Source of the DNA: an uncultured Clostridia bacterium
GTDB lineage: Bacteria; Bacillota; Clostridia; Oscillospirales; Acutalibacteraceae
Reading direction: 5' to 3'
Assembly: GCA_904397895.1 (NCBI GenBank)
Contig: CAJFOZ010000006.1
Coordinates: 1 to 64,000, forward strand
DNA length: 64,000 bases
A program made the position numbers and the translations under genes. A model generated the notes under the pieces. It was not told the origin of the DNA and made no database searches. It saw only the letters and a program-made list of their open reading frames with translations. Shown in pieces: positions 26,969-38,388 of the stretch (positions are counted from its first letter, which is position 1; every line of letters begins with the position of its first letter).

Positions 26969-27868
26969 TTACATGAGGGCTGCTAAAAGAAGCATCTCCT
27001 CAATCTTATCGTAAATATCTGGGTAATCACTTAAGGGAAGCGGATTCTTCCCCCGCCCGATTTCGATGGTAAAGGCAGGGCGGTGAAACTCCTCAATAAA
27101 CCAATCTTTAAATCCGCCGTGGGAGGCGAGGCCGTCGGGGGATGACATCTGGTATCCGCTGGATGCAGCCAGCACACCGGCCATTACTTTGGCTCTAGGC
27201 GGGGTGTTTTCCCCATAGTTCCAGTAGATTTCTTCCCCTTGGCTATGCATAGCTAGAGCATAACGGAAGGGGTAGGCGCGACATAGTTTCACAAGCCAAG
27301 AGGATTCAGGCTCACTATGTGGAGCGGGCCCGCCATATTGCCTCATAGCAGGACCACGGATGCCGGCTGTTATTTCCATCTGGTGGAGGGTTTCCCACCC
27401 GGCGTCGAAGTTATGGTTGAGGTCGACGCCTCTGGCGTTGGCCTGCCAGCAGGAAAAGTCCCCCTTGGCGAGAACGGACACCTGCCGGGCGTTCCACAGG
27501 GCGCCTGCCGCCCCCCGCAGGGCAATCTCGGTTCCATCGGGGTTGAGGCACGGTACAATGGTGACACCGCGTCCCACCATAGCGTTCCGCACGTCGATGT
27601 TGGACACTTGGCGCCCGGTATCGATGGCCTCGCACAACTTTTCTACAAAGCGCATCAGAACCAGCACAGTCAGCCATTCACTGCCGTGGACGCCGCCTAC
27701 ATACAAAACCTTGTCGTCGGCCTGGCCGAGGGAAAGGCAAAAGATGGAACGGCCTAAACTGGTGCATCCCGATTCCATTTTTTGCAAGAAAGGATATTTC
27801 TTCGTCAGGGCTTCCACCCAGTCCCGCACGGTGGCGTAGTCCGGATGGCAGGCAGTCACAATGCTCAT
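26969..27868 (-). CDS. M14 zinc carboxypeptidase, gamma-D-glutamyl-diaminopimelate peptidase-like
   Basis: 299 residues; ATG at 27868 with AGGGAGG upstream. Zinc ligands: His61 and Glu64 in GGVHGSEW, and a later His in ALAMHSQGEEIYW; substrate arginine/asparagine region ARGVDLNHNFDAGW; catalytic Glu in AFTIEIGRGKNPLP. No signal peptide, as in the cytosolic YqgT/ENP1-like enzymes that cleave gamma-D-Glu-mDAP muropeptides during recycling or sporulation (family knowledge; substrate inferred). Single gene with its own terminator. Confidence 0.88.
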   Translation of the reverse strand: MSIVTACHPDYATVRDWVEALTKKYPFLQKMESGCTSLGRSIFCLSLGQADDKVLYVGGVHGSEWLTVLVLMRFVEKLCEAIDTGRQVSNIDVRNAMVGRGVTIVPCLNPDGTEIALRGAAGALWNARQVSVLAKGDFSCWQANARGVDLNHNFDAGWETLHQMEITAGIRGPAMRQYGGPAPHSEPESSWLVKLCRAYPFRYALAMHSQGEEIYWNYGENTPPRAKVMAGVLAASSGYQMSSPDGLASHGGFKDWFIEEFHRPAFTIEIGRGKNPLPLSDYPDIYDKIEEMLLLAALM

Positions 27869-28349
27869 AGGGTATTCCTCCCTTATCGTCCATACGTTAT
27901 CCTATACATATGCGAAAGGGGGAAGAAACTAGAAGCAAAGGCGCTCTATTCTTTTCAAAAGTCCATTGGTGGCCTTTCCTACCAGAAAGGAAATAACCTC
28001 TAAGTTTACAATTAATCTACTTATTTTCATTATAGATTAAAATTGGCGGTTTTTCAACAAATTTTTACAAAAAAAGTTTTCTTAAAAATCATAAAAAGAA
28101 TATTTATAAAAGAAAAAAGGAAAACCAACCCAGTCGATTAATTCAAAAAAATATAATAAATATAGAAAAAGTATAGAAAAATATCACAAATAAAACTAAT
28201 AAATAAACGAAAAATAATTGAAAGTTGGAAAACAATATGATATAATTCTTGCGATTCTTGTTTTTGCAATGGTTAAAATAAGGTATAGTCATAACATTGT
28301 GTGAATGGTTCTCACAAGAAGAAAGCGACAAAAGGATGGTGATGACAGG
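27869..28349. other. AT-rich intergenic region carrying the V-ATPase promoter
   Basis: No gene supported. From about 28000 to 28260 it is very AT-rich with A/T tracts, unlike the GC-rich genes on both sides; A-tracts upstream of the promoter at 28218 could act as an UP element. Confidence 0.5.
28218..28246 (+). promoter_or_regulatory. Sigma-A promoter of the V-ATPase operon
   Basis: -35 TTGAAA (28218-28223), 17-base spacer, -10 TATAAT (28241-28246); close to consensus. Confidence 0.85.
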
Positions 28350-28661
28350 GTGGCAAAGGAAGCGATGGACCGCATTTATGAAGCGGAAGAAAAGGCGGCC
28401 GCTTGTATCCGGGAGGCGCAGGAGAAAGCCAGGACCATTGTGGCCCAAGCCAATGAGCAAGCGCCGGCGCGTATCCGGGAAGCGCTTTCCCAGTATGCTG
28501 CCGAGGAGAAAGAGCGATTGGGCGAGGCGTCCAAAGAGGGGGAGCAGCAGGCGGAAAGCATTGGGGCCCAGTACGATCAAAAGGTGGAAGCCGTAAAAAA
28601 AGCGGCCAAGCAGTGCCATGCTCAGGCCATTGAAGCGGCCGTCAGCTGCATTTTAGAGTGA
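28350..28661 (+). CDS. ntpF: V-type ATPase peripheral-stalk subunit (G/H type, NtpF)
   Basis: About 103 residues if it starts at the GTG at 28350; an ATG at 28305 would add 15 basic residues without a good ribosome binding site. Almost entirely alpha-helical and charged, Ala/Glu/Lys-rich (AMDRIYEAEEKAAACIREAQ), as expected of the long coiled stalk subunit that pairs with subunit E. First gene of the operon, which follows the ntpFIKECGAB..D order of Enterococcus hirae. A small GACCTC/GAGGTC hairpin follows its stop. Confidence 0.8.
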   Translation: MAKEAMDRIYEAEEKAAACIREAQEKARTIVAQANEQAPARIREALSQYAAEEKERLGEASKEGEQQAESIGAQYDQKVEAVKKAAKQCHAQAIEAAVSCILE

Positions 28662-28861
28662 CCTCCTAAAAAGAGGTCAAAGAGGAAAGAAGGTTTTTGT
28701 AAAGCGGCCTCCGGTTTTACAGCCAATGGAGTAGAGAACAAAATATTGACGGCGTTTTGCCGTTTTGGCTGAGGATATATCGGCAGTTGTACACTGCCAA
28801 AACCGGAGATTTTTCACACAGCACCAAAACAACCAATTGTAAGGGAAAGGTGGTGGCGCAG

Positions 28862-31304
<2,443 letters not shown>

Positions 31305-31335
31305 CCGGCCTGTTGCCTCGGAAAGGGAGGATCGT

Positions 31336-31926
31336 ATGAACGGGCTGGATTCTATTGTAGAAAAAATTTTAAACGAAGCCAAAAACGAGGCCGACGCCAT
31401 GTTGGCCGAGGCAAACCAAAAGGCCGGCGCTATTTTGGCCGAGGCCGACAAAGAGGCCCAAAGGCAGGTGGAGGAAAAGAAGGTGCTGACGGCAAAACAA
31501 GCCGATTCCATCCGTGGGTCCAAGGTATCGGCCGCCCATTTGAGCGGGCGGGAGCGCATTTTGGCCGCCAAAGGCGAGGCCATCGACCAAATCTTAAAGG
31601 AAGCCAAGCAAGCCCTGTTATCCTTGCCGGAAGGGCAGTATTTCGCCATGATCAGGAAACTGATCCTGGCCCATGCCCGGCCGGAGGAGGGGGAAGTGCT
31701 TTTGTCTCAGGGGGACAAAGAGCGTCTTCCCAAACGCTTTTTGAAGGAAATCAACGCCGGGCTGGAGGGAGGAAGTTTGTCCCTCAGCGAGGAGGCGGCC
31801 GACATAGACGGCGGCGTCATCCTGCGGTACGGCGGCGTAGAGGAAAACTGCTCGTTGGACGCTTTGTTCCGGGACCGCCGCGAAAGGTTGCAGGACCGGG
31901 TGGCGCAGGTGCTGTTTCATGTGTAG
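31336..31926 (+). CDS. ntpE: V-type ATPase subunit E (peripheral stalk)
   Basis: 196 residues; ATG at 31336 with AGGGAGG upstream. Long N-terminal helix rich in Ala/Glu/Lys (ILNEAKNEADAMLAEANQKA), then a globular C-terminal part with DIDGGVILRYGGVEENCSLD, characteristic of E subunits, and LQDRVAQVLF at the end. It pairs with NtpF to link the A3B3 head to the membrane stator. Confidence 0.92.
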   Translation: MNGLDSIVEKILNEAKNEADAMLAEANQKAGAILAEADKEAQRQVEEKKVLTAKQADSIRGSKVSAAHLSGRERILAAKGEAIDQILKEAKQALLSLPEGQYFAMIRKLILAHARPEEGEVLLSQGDKERLPKRFLKEINAGLEGGSLSLSEEAADIDGGVILRYGGVEENCSLDALFRDRRERLQDRVAQVLFHV

Positions 31927-31953
31927 TCCACAGTGGAAAGGAGGGAAGGCGCC

Positions 31954-32937
31954 TTGGCTAGGAAAGAGACCGATTATGTCTATGCGGTAGCCAACGTCCG
32001 GGTCAGGGAGATGGGGCTTTTGACCCGCTCCGACGTGGACGCCATGCTGGCCGCCCCCGCTTTAGGGGACGCCGTCCGCCTGCTGGGGGACAAGGGTTGG
32101 CAAGGGGCCGATCGCCTTCCCCCGGAGCAGTTTGAGACCATGTTGACCGATGAACTTCAGGCGGCATGGGAATACATCCGCGGCCTGGCGCCCGATGGGC
32201 AGGTCTTCGACCTGCTGCTTTACCCCAACGACTTTCACAATTTAAAGGCCTGCATCAAAGGGGCCTATACAAACGTGCCGGTGGAGAATTTGTTTCTGCG
32301 GCCGTCGGTGCTGGATCCCCAGGACATGGCCGACCGCATCCGAAAAGGGGAGCGGGATCAGCTGGATGAGCTGGTGCGAGAACCCGCCCAACGCGCCTAC
32401 GAGGTGCTCAGCCACACAGGGGACGGCCAATTGTGCGACGTTGTTTTGGACCGGGCCTGTCTGGACGCCATGCAACATGCGGCCGACCAAAGCAAAAGCC
32501 GGTGGATGGGCGAGCTGGGCCATACCATGGTGGACGTGGCCAACATCAAAACGGCGGTGCGGTCCTGCCGGACGGGCAAAGGGCTGGAATTTTTAGAGCA
32601 GGCCATCGCCCCGTGCAGCGGCATAGACCGGGATGCGCTGATCCAGGCCGCCCTCAAAGGGGAGGAGGCGGTGCGGGAGGTTCTATCCCATACCGCCTAT
32701 GCGCCGGGCATCGAGCTGCTGGCCGATTCCCTGAGCCCTTTTGAAAAATGGTGCGACGATCAGGCGCTCCGTTTGATGCTCCCCACCAAATCCACGGCCT
32801 TTGGGGAGGGGCCTTTGGCCGCCTACCTGATGGCCAAACAGGCCGAGATTAAGACGGTGCGCATCGTCCTGCTTGGGAAGCAGGGAGGCGTCTCTCACGA
32901 TGTCATCCGGGAAAGGGTGCGTGAACTGTATGGATAA
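31954..32937 (+). CDS. ntpC: V-type ATPase subunit C (rotor-central stalk connector)
   Basis: 327 residues from the TTG at 31954 (GGAGGG 9 bases upstream); ETDYVYAVANVRVRE is the typical start of C/d subunits. All-helical funnel protein with YPNDFHNLKACIKGAYT near residue 92 and the C-terminal AYLMAKQAEIKTVRIVLLGK motif. It links the central stalk to the K ring. Its stop overlaps ntpG by 8 bases. Confidence 0.93.
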   Translation: MARKETDYVYAVANVRVREMGLLTRSDVDAMLAAPALGDAVRLLGDKGWQGADRLPPEQFETMLTDELQAAWEYIRGLAPDGQVFDLLLYPNDFHNLKACIKGAYTNVPVENLFLRPSVLDPQDMADRIRKGERDQLDELVREPAQRAYEVLSHTGDGQLCDVVLDRACLDAMQHAADQSKSRWMGELGHTMVDVANIKTAVRSCRTGKGLEFLEQAIAPCSGIDRDALIQAALKGEEAVREVLSHTAYAPGIELLADSLSPFEKWCDDQALRLMLPTKSTAFGEGPLAAYLMAKQAEIKTVRIVLLGKQGGVSHDVIRERVRELYG

Positions 32938-33241
32938 AATAGGCGTCCTCGGGGACTACGATTCCATCTGTGGATACAGCGTCTTGGGATTGGATATCTT
33001 TCCCGTCGTGGAGGCGGGGGAGGCGGCCGCCACCTTGCGCAAGCTGGTGGTGGGAGGCTATGCCATTCTCTACATTACGGAAGAACTGTTTCAGCAGATT
33101 CAGAGTACGGTAGACCGGTACAAAGACGATTATCTGCCGGCCATCATCCCCATCCCCGGCCAGGGCGGATCCCTGGGCATCGGCATGGGGCTGGTCAACC
33201 AGTCGGTGGAACGGGCGGTTGGATCGGATATCCTGTCTTAA
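32930..33241 (+). CDS. ntpG: V-type ATPase subunit F (central stalk; NtpG)
   Basis: 103 residues from the ATG at 32930, inside the last codons of ntpC (8-base overlap). Begins MDKIGVLGDYDSICGYSVLG, the classic F-subunit N-terminus, with YAILYITEELFQQI and IIPIPGQGG later. It associates with subunit D in the central stalk. A 279-base non-coding stretch with a hairpin separates it from ntpA. Confidence 0.93.
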   Translation: MDKIGVLGDYDSICGYSVLGLDIFPVVEAGEAAATLRKLVVGGYAILYITEELFQQIQSTVDRYKDDYLPAIIPIPGQGGSLGIGMGLVNQSVERAVGSDILS

Positions 33242-33360
33242 CGGGACGTTGCACCCCAGAGTGTGGGATTTACTTTGAGAGAAAAAGAAGCATCGGCGCC
33301 TGAGTTGGATCGGCCTCATGGGTGGATGAGAATAAGGACCGTCGATTCTTTTGAAAAAGG

Positions 33361-33415
33361 GATGCCAGTCCAAGGGAAAAGTTTCGCTTTTGGCGAAAGG
33401 ATTTTTGGATGGACT
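33361..33415 (+). other. Nested hairpin in the ntpG-ntpA gap
   Basis: CCAGTCCA (33365-33372) pairs with TGGACTGG (33411-33418 region), enclosing TTTCGC-TTTT-GGCGAAA. There is no T-run, so it is not a standard terminator. It sits inside the V-ATPase operon, upstream of the catalytic subunit genes. Confidence 0.5.
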
Positions 33416-33520
33416 GGAAATCCTCATAACGATTTATATACTAAAACCTCGACGTCCGCGCAGTCGGGGAACTAGATCGAAAACTTTGTGCCGGCGCGGC
33501 GGCGGAATGGGGCTTATCGT

Positions 33521-35293
33521 ATGAGCAAAGGAACCATTGTAAAAGTATCCGGCCCTCTGGTCGTCGCCAAGGACATGCGGGACGCCAACATGTACGACGT
33601 GGTGCATGTCAGCGATCAAGGGCTGATCGGCGAAATCATCGAGATGCGCGGCGACCGCGCGTCCATCCAGGTTTATGAGGAGACCTCCGGCCTAGGTCCC
33701 GGCGCTCCTGTGACGTCCACCGGGGCGCCGCTGTCGGTGGAACTGGGCCCGGGCCTCATCGGGTCGATTTATGACGGCATCCAGCGCCCTCTGGACGCCA
33801 TCATGGAAAAAGTGGGCACCAATTTGGAGCGGGGCGTCAGCGTCCCCTCCCTTAATCGGGAGAAAAAATGGCAGTTTGAGCCGGTGATCCACGCCGGCAG
33901 CAAGGTCAGAGGCGGCGACGTCTTGGGCATCGTCCAGGAGACCGAGGTGGTGGAACACCGGATTATGGTCCCGCCCGGCGTAGTGGGGACGCTGGATCAG
34001 ATCCAGGCCGGGTCCTACACGGTGGATCAGACGGTGGCGGTGGTTAAAACCGCCAATGGCCAGCGGGTGGAAATCACCCTCATGCAGAAGTGGCCGGTGC
34101 GAAGGGGACGCCCCTATCAAAAGAAGCTGTCCCCCGATGTGCCGCTCATCACCGGCCAGCGCAATGTGGACGTCCTTTTCCCCATCGCCAGGGGCGGCGT
34201 GGCGTCCATCCCCGGCCCCTTTGGCAGCGGGAAGACGGTGGTGCAGCATCAGTTGGCCAAATGGGCCGACGCCGACATTGTGGTGTACATCGGCTGCGGC
34301 GAGCGCGGCAACGAGATGACCGACGTTTTAAATGAATTCCCGGAGTTAAAAGATCCCCGCACCGGCTACTCCCTGATGAAGCGGACGGTGCTCATCGCCA
34401 ATACCTCCGACATGCCGGTGGCCGCCCGCGAAGCGTCCATCTACACCGGCATCACCATTGCGGAGTACTTCCGGGATATGGGCTATTCCGTGGCCCTGAT
34501 GGCCGACTCCACCTCCCGCTGGGCCGAGGCGCTCAGGGAGATGTCCGGCCGCCTGGAGGAGATGCCGGGCGAAGAGGGATACCCCGCCTACTTGGGATCC
34601 CGTCTGGCCCAATTTTATGAGCGGGCCGGCCGGGTGATCACCTTGGGGGAGGACAACCGGGAGGGCGCCTTGTCGGTCATCGGAGCGGTATCCCCGCCCG
34701 GCGGCGACATTTCCGAACCGGTGTCCCAGGCCACTTTGCGCATTGTCAAGGTGTTTTGGGGGTTGGATTCTTCCCTCGCCTACAAGCGCCACTTCCCCGC
34801 CATCAACTGGCTGACCTCCTATTCGCTGTACGTCGATTCCCTGGCCGGCTGGTTCCAAAAAGAGGTGGCCGAGGATTGGCCCGCCCTTCGCCAGCGCCTG
34901 CTGGGCATTTTGCAGGAGGAGGCCGAGCTGGAGGAAATCGTCAAGCTGGTGGGTATGGACGCCCTTTCCCCGGAGGACCGTCTCAAACTGGAGGCCGCCC
35001 GGTCCATCCGGGAGGACTATCTCCAACAGGACGCCTTCCACGAGACCGACACCTATGCGTCGCTCCATAAGCAGTACCGCATGATGGAGACGGTGCTGGG
35101 TTGGTACGATAAGGCGCTGAGCGCCTTGCGTGGAGGAGCTAGTATCGACGGATTAATCAACATGCCGGTCCGGGAAAAGATCGGCCGACTGAAATACACC
35201 GAGGAGAAACAGGTGGAGGAGACCTACCAGGAGATCGCCGCCCAGATCGATCAGGAGATCAAAGAGCTGTTCCAGAGGGAGGAGGATGTCTAA
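33521..35293 (+). CDS. ntpA: V-type ATPase catalytic subunit A
   Basis: 590 residues from the ATG at 33521; [19 protein letters not shown] is the typical start, though only a weak GGGG site precedes it. P-loop GPFGSGKT at about 232-239, Walker B-side region [18 protein letters not shown], and the A-subunit 'bulge' insertion before the P-loop, which distinguishes it from the B subunit. Hydrolyses or makes ATP in the A3B3 head. Overlaps ntpB by one base (TAATG). Confidence 0.97.
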   Translation: MSKGTIVKVSGPLVVAKDMRDANMYDVVHVSDQGLIGEIIEMRGDRASIQVYEETSGLGPGAPVTSTGAPLSVELGPGLIGSIYDGIQRPLDAIMEKVGTNLERGVSVPSLNREKKWQFEPVIHAGSKVRGGDVLGIVQETEVVEHRIMVPPGVVGTLDQIQAGSYTVDQTVAVVKTANGQRVEITLMQKWPVRRGRPYQKKLSPDVPLITGQRNVDVLFPIARGGVASIPGPFGSGKTVVQHQLAKWADADIVVYIGCGERGNEMTDVLNEFPELKDPRTGYSLMKRTVLIANTSDMPVAAREASIYTGITIAEYFRDMGYSVALMADSTSRWAEALREMSGRLEEMPGEEGYPAYLGSRLAQFYERAGRVITLGEDNREGALSVIGAVSPPGGDISEPVSQATLRIVKVFWGLDSSLAYKRHFPAINWLTSYSLYVDSLAGWFQKEVAEDWPALRQRLLGILQEEAELEEIVKLVGMDALSPEDRLKLEAARSIREDYLQQDAFHETDTYASLHKQYRMMETVLGWYDKALSALRGGASIDGLINMPVREKIGRLKYTEEKQVEETYQEIAAQIDQEIKELFQREEDV

Positions 35294-36669
35294 TGCCCAG
35301 AGAATATCGGACCATCGAGGAAGTGGCCGGACCATTGATGCTGGTCAAAGGGGTGGAGGACGTCGCCTACAACGAATTGGGCGAGATCGAGCTGGGCACC
35401 GGCGAGATCCGCCGGTGCCGCGTGCTGGAAATCGACGGCGGCAACGCCTTGGTGCAGCTGTTTGAAAACTCCTCCGGCATCAATTTGCAAGACAGTAAGG
35501 TGCGCTTTTTGGGGCGCAACATCGAATTAGGGGTGTCGGAGGACATGCTGTCACGAGTGTTTGACGGCATGGGCCGTCCCATCGACGGCGGGCCGGAGCT
35601 CATCCCCGAAGCCAGGCGGGACGTCAACGGCGTCCCCATGAACCCGGTGGCCCGCAACTACCCCCAGGAATTTATCCAGACCGGCGTCTCGGCCATCGAC
35701 GGGCTCAATACCTTGGTCCGGGGCCAGAAGTTGCCCATCTTTTCCGGATCGGGCCTTCCCCACGCCAACCTGGCGGCCCAGATCGCCCGCCAGGCCCGGG
35801 TGCGCGGGACCGACGATCCCTTTGCCGTGGTGTTTGCCGCCATCGGCATCACCTTTGAGGAGGCAAACTTCTTCATCGAGGACTTTAAACGCACCGGCGC
35901 TATGGACCGGACAGTGCTGTTTGTCAACCTGGCAAACGACCCGGCCATCGAGCGCATCGCCACGCCTAAAATGGCGCTGACTGCTGCGGAGTATTTGGCC
36001 TTTGACAAGGGCATGCATGTGTTGGTCATCATGACCGATATTACCAACTATGCCGACGCCCTGCGCGAGGTATCGGCCGCCCGCAAGGAGGTTCCCGGCC
36101 GCCGGGGTTATCCGGGCTATATGTATACCGACCTGGCCTCCATGTACGAGCGGGCCGGCCGCCTCAAGGGGAAAAACGGATCCATCACCCTCATCCCCAT
36201 TTTGACCATGCCGGAGGATGACAAGACCCATCCCATCCCCGACCTGACCGGATACATCACCGAGGGGCAGATCATCCTCTCCCGGGAGCTGTACCGCAAA
36301 GGGGTCCGGCCGCCCATCGACGTGCTGCCCTCTCTGTCCCGCTTGAAGGACAAGGGCATCGGCGAGGGCAAAACCCGGGCCGATCACGCCAACACCATGA
36401 ATCAATTGTTCGCCGCCTACGCCAGGGGAAAGGACGCCAAGGAGCTGATGACCATCCTAGGCGAAGCGGCGCTGACCGATATCGATAAAAAATACGCCAA
36501 ATTTGCCGACGCCTTTGAGCAGGACTACATCTCCCAAGGGTATGAGAAAAACCGTTCCATTGAGGAGACCTTGGATCTGGGCTGGGATCTTTTGTCCATG
36601 CTGCCCAGAAGCGAGCTCAAGCGCATCAAGGACCATTTTTTGGATCAGTACTACCATGGGGAGGAATAA
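35293..36669 (+). CDS. ntpB: V-type ATPase regulatory subunit B
   Basis: 458 residues; begins at the A of TAATG shared with ntpA. B-subunit hallmarks: [20 protein letters not shown], a degenerate P-loop ([12 protein letters not shown], lacking GKT), and [19 protein letters not shown]. It forms the non-catalytic sites of the A3B3 head. The GNAT gene follows 36 bases later. Confidence 0.97.
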   Translation: MPREYRTIEEVAGPLMLVKGVEDVAYNELGEIELGTGEIRRCRVLEIDGGNALVQLFENSSGINLQDSKVRFLGRNIELGVSEDMLSRVFDGMGRPIDGGPELIPEARRDVNGVPMNPVARNYPQEFIQTGVSAIDGLNTLVRGQKLPIFSGSGLPHANLAAQIARQARVRGTDDPFAVVFAAIGITFEEANFFIEDFKRTGAMDRTVLFVNLANDPAIERIATPKMALTAAEYLAFDKGMHVLVIMTDITNYADALREVSAARKEVPGRRGYPGYMYTDLASMYERAGRLKGKNGSITLIPILTMPEDDKTHPIPDLTGYITEGQIILSRELYRKGVRPPIDVLPSLSRLKDKGIGEGKTRADHANTMNQLFAAYARGKDAKELMTILGEAALTDIDKKYAKFADAFEQDYISQGYEKNRSIEETLDLGWDLLSMLPRSELKRIKDHFLDQYYHGEE

Positions 36670-36705
36670 CGCCCTCCCCGCCGCGAGAAGGGGGAGAGAG
36701 GCTGT

Positions 36706-37257
36706 ATGCCGCACCTAATAGGCCAAAGAATTGTGCTGCGGGAGTACCGGTTGGAGGACATAGAACCCATCCAAGCATGGGTCAACGATCTCCAGGTCAC
36801 CCGGTATCTGGACGGAACGGTGTTTCTCTATCCCCGGAGCGTCCAGCAGACCCGCTCCTTTGTGGAGGAAAACGCCCGGTCCGGAGGCCCGGCTTTTGTC
36901 ATCGCCCACCGAGATTCTGAGCAATACATCGGCCAATTGGACCTGATGCAGGTGGATTACCGTCACCGTGTGGCCAGCTTGGGCATTGTCATCGGCGCAA
37001 AGGGGTACCGGGGCAAGGGGTACGGATCGGAGGCCGTCGGGCTGGCCCTGGGATTCGCCTTTCACCAGATGAATCTCCACCGGATTGAGTTGTGGGTGCG
37101 GGAGGACAATGAAGCGGCTATCAAATGTTACCGTTCCTGCGGCTTTGTGGAGGAAGGGCGGCGCCGGCAAAGTTATTTTGCCGATGGCGTGCGCAAGGAC
37201 CTGGTGCTCATGGGCATTCTGCGGGACGAATGGGAAAGAAAGAGGTGTCAACCCTGA
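36706..37257 (+). CDS. GNAT acetyltransferase (RimJ/RimL type) inside the V-ATPase operon
   Basis: 183 residues; ATG at 36706 with GGGAGAGAGG upstream. RimJ/L-like fold: IVLREYRLEDIEPIQAWVND start, strand SLGIVIGAKGYRGKGYGSEA with the acetyl-CoA pyrophosphate loop (GYRGKGYG), and HRIELWVREDNEAAIKCYRS. The target could be a protein N-terminus, lysine or small amine; not predictable. Its stop codon overlaps the ntpD start (TGATG), so it is translationally coupled to the V-ATPase. In E. hirae this slot between B and D holds the small ntpH. Confidence 0.9.
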   Translation: MPHLIGQRIVLREYRLEDIEPIQAWVNDLQVTRYLDGTVFLYPRSVQQTRSFVEENARSGGPAFVIAHRDSEQYIGQLDLMQVDYRHRVASLGIVIGAKGYRGKGYGSEAVGLALGFAFHQMNLHRIELWVREDNEAAIKCYRSCGFVEEGRRRQSYFADGVRKDLVLMGILRDEWERKRCQP

Positions 37258-37931
37258 TGGATGCGATGCAGGTCAACCCCACCCGGATGGAACTGACCCG
37301 GCTCAAAAAACGCCTGGTCACCGCCCTGCGGGGGCATAAATTGCTCAAGGATAAGCGGGACGAACTGATGCGCCAATTTTTGGAGATTGTGCGGGAAAAT
37401 AAAGCTCTGCGCCAAAAGGTGGAGCAGGGCATCGAAGAGGCCAACCGGTACTTTATCGTGGCCCGGTCGGTGATGCAGAAGGAGGCGCTGTCGGTGGCCC
37501 TCATGGCCCCCAAGCAGCAGGTGAAGCTGGAGGTGGGCAAAAAAAATGTCATGAGCGTGGACATTCCCCGCTTTACCGCCAAAACCCGCACCGACGATCC
37601 CAACGACATCTACTCCTACGGCTACGCCTTCACCTCCGGGGACTTGGACGGCGCCGTCCGAGCGCTGGCCCAGGTGCTGCCCGACATGCTGCGGCTTGCT
37701 GAGTCGGAGAAGTCGGCCCAGCTGCTGGCGGCTGAGATCGAAAAAACCCGCCGCCGCGTCAATGCCCTGGAGCACGTCATGATCCCGGAACTCCAGGATT
37801 CTATCCGTTACATCACCATGAAGCTGGATGAAAACGAGCGCTCCAACCTGACCCGGCTCATGAAGGTCAAGGACATGATGATCGCCCAAAAGATCCGGGA
37901 GGATCAGGCGCGGTCGGAGGCAGCTGGATGA
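37257..37931 (+). CDS. ntpD: V-type ATPase subunit D (central rotor shaft)
   Basis: 224 residues from the ATG at 37257 (GAGGTG 9 bases upstream, one-base overlap with the GNAT stop). VNPTRMELTRLKKRLVTALRG is the typical D-subunit start; long N- and C-terminal helices form the coiled rotor, with ALEHVMIPELQDSIRYITMK near the C-terminus. Last gene of the operon, followed by a strong terminator. Confidence 0.95.
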   Translation: MDAMQVNPTRMELTRLKKRLVTALRGHKLLKDKRDELMRQFLEIVRENKALRQKVEQGIEEANRYFIVARSVMQKEALSVALMAPKQQVKLEVGKKNVMSVDIPRFTAKTRTDDPNDIYSYGYAFTSGDLDGAVRALAQVLPDMLRLAESEKSAQLLAAEIEKTRRRVNALEHVMIPELQDSIRYITMKLDENERSNLTRLMKVKDMMIAQKIREDQARSEAAG

Positions 37932-37982
37932 TAAGAAAGGCTGAAAAAATATTCAGCGGAATCAAAGAATATGATGGAAAGC

Positions 37983-38036
37983 AAGAGCAAAACGGCCCTT
38001 TCTTTGGGATAAAAAGGAAGGCCGTTTTGCTCTTTT
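37983..38036 (+). terminator. Terminator of the V-ATPase operon
   Basis: 15-bp arms AAGAGCAAAACGGCC (37983-37997) and GGCCGTTTTGCTCTT (38020-38034), ending in TTTT. Confidence 0.9.
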
Positions 38037-38388
38037 GACCAATAGGGAGAAAATTGGTTGACGACTGAAAAAAGTAAGATATAGAGATTTGTTTCATCGA
38101 AGGGCAAGGACAATAACAAAGAGAGAAAAGAACATGCTAAAAAATCAATACAGTTCAGGTGGATTCGACGTTGCTTTTGGATAAATATGGAGAAAAACTA
38201 GTAAATATAGCTAACTTATAGCGTCGAAACTGTTCTGGCGGGCGAAAATCCAGGATTTCAAAAAAATGGATTGAATTTGCTGGGCGGGTAAGATATAATT
38301 GATTCAAAGGCCGCATAATAATTGTGCAATATCTCAAAAATCCCAAAGAAATACGGCCAAACAAATATACCGGAAGGGGAATCAAATC
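38037..38388. other. Intergenic region before the EF-G-like gene
   Basis: No gene supported. TTCGACG (about 38165) and CGTCGAA (about 38221) could pair across an AT-rich loop. The promoter of the next gene lies at 38271-38299. Confidence 0.35.
38271..38299 (+). promoter_or_regulatory. Sigma-A promoter of the EF-G-like gene
   Basis: -35 TTGAAT (38271-38276), 17-base spacer, -10 TATAAT (38294-38299); leaves a leader of about 80 bases. Confidence 0.8.
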
